A DNA stretch of 64,000 nucleotides from Hepsetus odoe (Eukaryota; Chordata; Actinopteri; Characiformes; Hepsetidae). The translations under genes and the position numbers were made by a program. Location: NCBI GenBank assembly GCA_017165825.1, contig CM029369.1, positions 12,876,721-12,940,720 of the forward strand. The letters run 5' to 3'. Under the pieces are notes generated by a model, which worked only from the letters and a program-made list of their open reading frames with translations, had not been told where the DNA came from and did not search any database. How positions within the stretch are numbered: the first letter of the stretch is position 1; each line of letters opens with the position of its first letter. Of the stretch, positions 61,616 to 64,000 are shown piece by piece.

Positions 61616-62347
61616 ACAAACATTACAAAGGAAAAGAAGTGGAAAAAGAGTGAAAGCAAATAAATGGTAGTCAGTGATTTCACTGGGAGTTTTTTGTAAT
61701 ACCTTAATAAAGGTGAGTTTGCAGAGGCAGGTACTGCTTTTGGTGTTTCTAATAGTGATCTCTCCGTAATGCTCAATCCATCTCCTTCCACTCAGAATAT
61801 TGTGCACGCAAGTTGTCACCTTATTCCACTCGTAGTGATCACTGTAACTGTGGGCAAATAACTTATGCTTAAGTCTTTTTCCAACTAAGAAAAACAGTAT
61901 GAATACTTTGCCTTTGATATTAAAAAGCTTCTGTGCTGCACTTTCAGTAAAAAGCTCTGTACCTGGGAAACATCACATTGACGGTGCCGATGGGGAGGAT
62001 CTCCATAGACTTCCCCCAGAACTTATTCTTCCATCTGACATCTAACACAGCATTACATCAACCACACACACATACGCATGGAATGAAAAAAAAAATTACT
62101 AGCTGCCTATTTTAGATAGAAAATCGCTTGAGTTCAAATCCGTGTCTTGAAGCACTTTCTATGGACGTTTAACAGCAGCTATAACATTCTAGGCGGGACT
62201 AGACTCTAAGGAGTAAAGGAATAACTGTACTGCAGTTAACAGGTTCATATTAAAGGGCCTGAAAAGGAAGAAGGGAGTCTTACCTTGCCAGAAGGTGAAG
62301 TTTTTAGACTCACAGTGGCAGGCTGAGATTGGGGGGTGGTGGCTCAC
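58304..62347 (-). CDS. osbpl6: osbpl6 (ORP6), last seven exons
   Basis: Minus-strand exons in transcript order: 62347-62284, 62041-61963, 61847-61703, 61549-61405, 60704-60578, 58957-58835, 58412-58304. All phases agree and they give the C-terminal 263 residues. The first begins VSHHPPISACHCES, the second half of the EQVSHHPP fingerprint of oxysterol-binding proteins. Then come WKNKFWGKSMEILPIGT, HYEWNKVTTCVHNILSG, RWIEHYGEITIRNTKSS, LFGKWHEGLYCGV and RDLLPPTDARFRPDQR. A coiled segment (AAAEKQRIEELQRARRKWHE) and the end NTYWELRKDPGF close it. This is the ORD lipid-transfer domain, working at ER contact sites. The tail favours ORP6 over ORP3. PH domain and FFAT motif lie right of the window. 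Confidence 0.93.
59187..59436 (+). mobile_element. SINE type B
   Basis: In an osbpl6 intron, antisense to the gene: head ggggcagtggtggccccagg, box B gggttcgaatccc, core gtaggttgccctgaggtatc, tail gaacagtcactttcactttt. Confidence 0.85.
60204..60281. repeat. Long TG microsatellite
   Basis: About 38 uninterrupted TG units in an osbpl6 intron. On the gene's strand this is (CA)n. Confidence 0.95.
60848..61095. mobile_element. Composite: unclassified fish repeat plus partial SINE type B
   Basis: Left half (cattttctgccgcttgtccg, cggggtacacaccctggaca) is a widespread unclassified fish repeat. Right half (about 60985-61090) is a minus-strand type-B SINE with a duplicated caccttgctcaaggg. osbpl6 intron. 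Confidence 0.6.
61563..61620. repeat. CA microsatellite beside osbpl6 acceptor
   Basis: (CA)n with a (CACG)n start, in the 153-bp intron between exons 61847-61703 and 61549-61405. On the coding strand it is (TG)n followed by gtgcacccag, the acceptor. Confidence 0.9.
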
Positions 62348-62941
62348 CTGAAAATTGGTGAACAAAAAAAGAAATGTATACATGACCAGAGGGAAACACA
62401 ACAGGGAATCCATGTAAACATGTTTCCACAAATCTTTCTACAAAAGTATGTGATAAAATCTGAATATGTTAAATATGCGCATGTTATTTTTTCATCAGCT
62501 TATTAACAACACCAGCAAAGCAGTGTTTTATCCTGAAGTTGCTCATTAATGTATGCTAGATGTCATGAATGTAAACTGAAAAGTAAACTTTTACCCAAGT
62601 CTGAGATGCTGAATAATCTAAAAAAAAAAAAAGTTTCTCTCCCAGTCCCAGTCGCATCCCACCAGTATGATGCTTCCAACATTGCACTCGACTAGTTTCC
62701 ACAAAAGATAAAGTGAAATTATTAAAAATGGATTGTAATAAAATCTTACTCTATAATGTTAAAGTGAATTTTAAAACGGATTTTAATTTGGTGTTTGTCG
62801 TGACAGTGACAAAATGTAATTTATTCAGTGAACACACATTATTTTCTTTCCAGTACCAATCTCAGACATTTTTTTTTTACAAACCTAAAAATGGAGATAT
62901 GTGCGCATGCATGAACACACACACACACGCGCACACACACG

Positions 62942-62973
<32 letters not shown>

Positions 62974-63289
62974 CACACAGAGTGCCACTGGGGGACAGAG
63001 CACTGCTGATAAAGACCCTTTCACAGTCGCAGAGGAGATTCTCTGCCAGAGGACAGGTGCTTTATACAGATCTGTACAGATGCACATACACTCAGGCATT
63101 GCATGATAAAAGTGCCCAAGTTCTACTACAGTACACTCCTCTTAGGAAAACTGGTTAAAAGGAATGATCTGGCACAAAAATAAAATCTACACATACCTGT
63201 GCTACTTTAGTTTGCAGCTTAGGACTAACATTGATGTTAGAAATCAGTAGTCACCAGAAGTGGGAAGAAATCAAGTTTTGAGTACTGAA
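62348..63289. other. osbpl6 intron with CA/CACG microsatellite
   Basis: No exon found, although the exon carrying the first part of the ORD domain is expected upstream. It must lie beyond 64000. (CA)n with CG interruptions at about 62917-62979. Confidence 0.6.
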
Positions 63290-63497
63290 CTTTACATTTA
63301 CGGCATTTAGCAGACGCTTTAATCCAGAGTGACTTCCATGTCCTAATTACAGGGACAGTCCCCCCTGGAGCAATTCAGGGTTAAGGGTCTTGCTCAGGGA
63401 CCCAGTGATGGTAGTGCTGGATTCAAACCTGGGATCTCTTGCCTATGGGCCATAGGTCCATAGGCAAGTATCCAACCCCTAGACCACCACCACCCTA
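63290..63497 (-). mobile_element. SINE type A
   Basis: Minus strand, from tacatttacggcatttagca to ctagaccaccaccaccct. The phrase ccataggtccataggcaagt shows a short duplication in the head. Confidence 0.85.
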
Positions 63498-64000
63498 CAT
63501 CCTAAACAGTTTGGATGTAACAGTAAATATTCAGGGACCTTGAGGTCCATCCAGTCATAAATAACCGATAAAATTATAGAATTTAATGTAAATGTTTCAA
63601 TATGTATACGGCAAATCAACATTAACATTTGAATTATTATTCCAACCATTCCAAAATAATTAAATCTTACATCCATGACACGTGTATAACCATGACAGTC
63701 AATATATATGGTAACATTACAGCATCTACACATGAAATAAAAAAAACAAACAATTCAAGGTTCTACACAGAACTTCATGCTTCACGCTTCATGCTGAACA
63801 TTATAGATAAAGATAATTCAGTTACTTTGAAGTCGTGTAAAAAAAACCCTAAACCATTTTTCTGGTTGCTGATACTCATTAAAATTTAACTGGTTAAACT
63901 TGAATAGAAACAATTTTCTCACTTTTAGTTTATCGAAATAAAAGCAGAGAATAATCATTACTGATGAAACTGATTGAACAAAATAACTCAGTTGAGTTAA
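63498..64000. other. osbpl6 intron, nothing recognised
   Basis: AT-rich DNA to the window end. Confidence 0.5.

Noticed and set aside
58304..62347. Identification as osbpl3
   Set aside because: The C-terminus (SNNTYWELRKDPGF) and the prkra neighbour fit OSBPL6. OSBPL3 ends differently.

Overview
This is a vertebrate, almost certainly teleost, nuclear genome window. It holds five spliced protein-coding genes with GT-AG introns, set in a dense background of fish-type transposable elements: RTE/Rex3 and L2-like LINEs, Tc1 elements, hAT MITEs and two tRNA-derived SINE families. There are also many TG, TC and TCTA microsatellites. I see no bacterial or viral gene system. The species cannot be read from the sequence.

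Layout from left to right. (1) 5775-27340, + strand: the 3' two thirds of adam23, a catalytically dead ADAM-family neuronal surface protein. It has 23 exons from the prodomain to the stop codon, and two alternative 91-nt exons that each encode a transmembrane segment. Its 5' exons lie left of the window. (2) 35104-37199, + strand: fam237a, the precursor of an amidated neurosecretory peptide (NPGL type), two coding exons. (3) 39594-46458, + strand: an initiator caspase with two death-effector domains, best matched to casp10, 11 coding exons, active-site residues intact. (4) 49339-53331, + strand: prkra (PACT), three double-stranded-RNA-binding domains, 8 exons. (5) 62347-58304, - strand: the last seven exons of osbpl6, the oxysterol-binding (ORD) domain. 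Its 5' part lies right of the window. prkra and osbpl6 are convergent.

All five genes have human counterparts on 2q31-q33, but in human they fall into separate blocks (OSBPL6-PRKRA; CASP10; ADAM23-FAM237A). The window therefore joins blocks that are far apart in mammals. The genes do not form one pathway: adam23 and fam237a are neural or neuroendocrine, casp10 and prkra belong to cell death and dsRNA/stress signalling, and osbpl6 is a lipid-transfer protein.

Intergenic and intronic DNA is mostly transposon debris. Several insertions are nested (SINE in SINE, L2 tail in hAT MITE, SINEs in Rex3), which gives a relative order of insertion. The points most worth checking are the mutually exclusive transmembrane exons of adam23 and the open alternative tail produced if both are skipped, a candidate alternative first exon of prkra, and microsatellites used as splice-acceptor pyrimidine tracts. 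I found no clearly undescribed multi-gene system.
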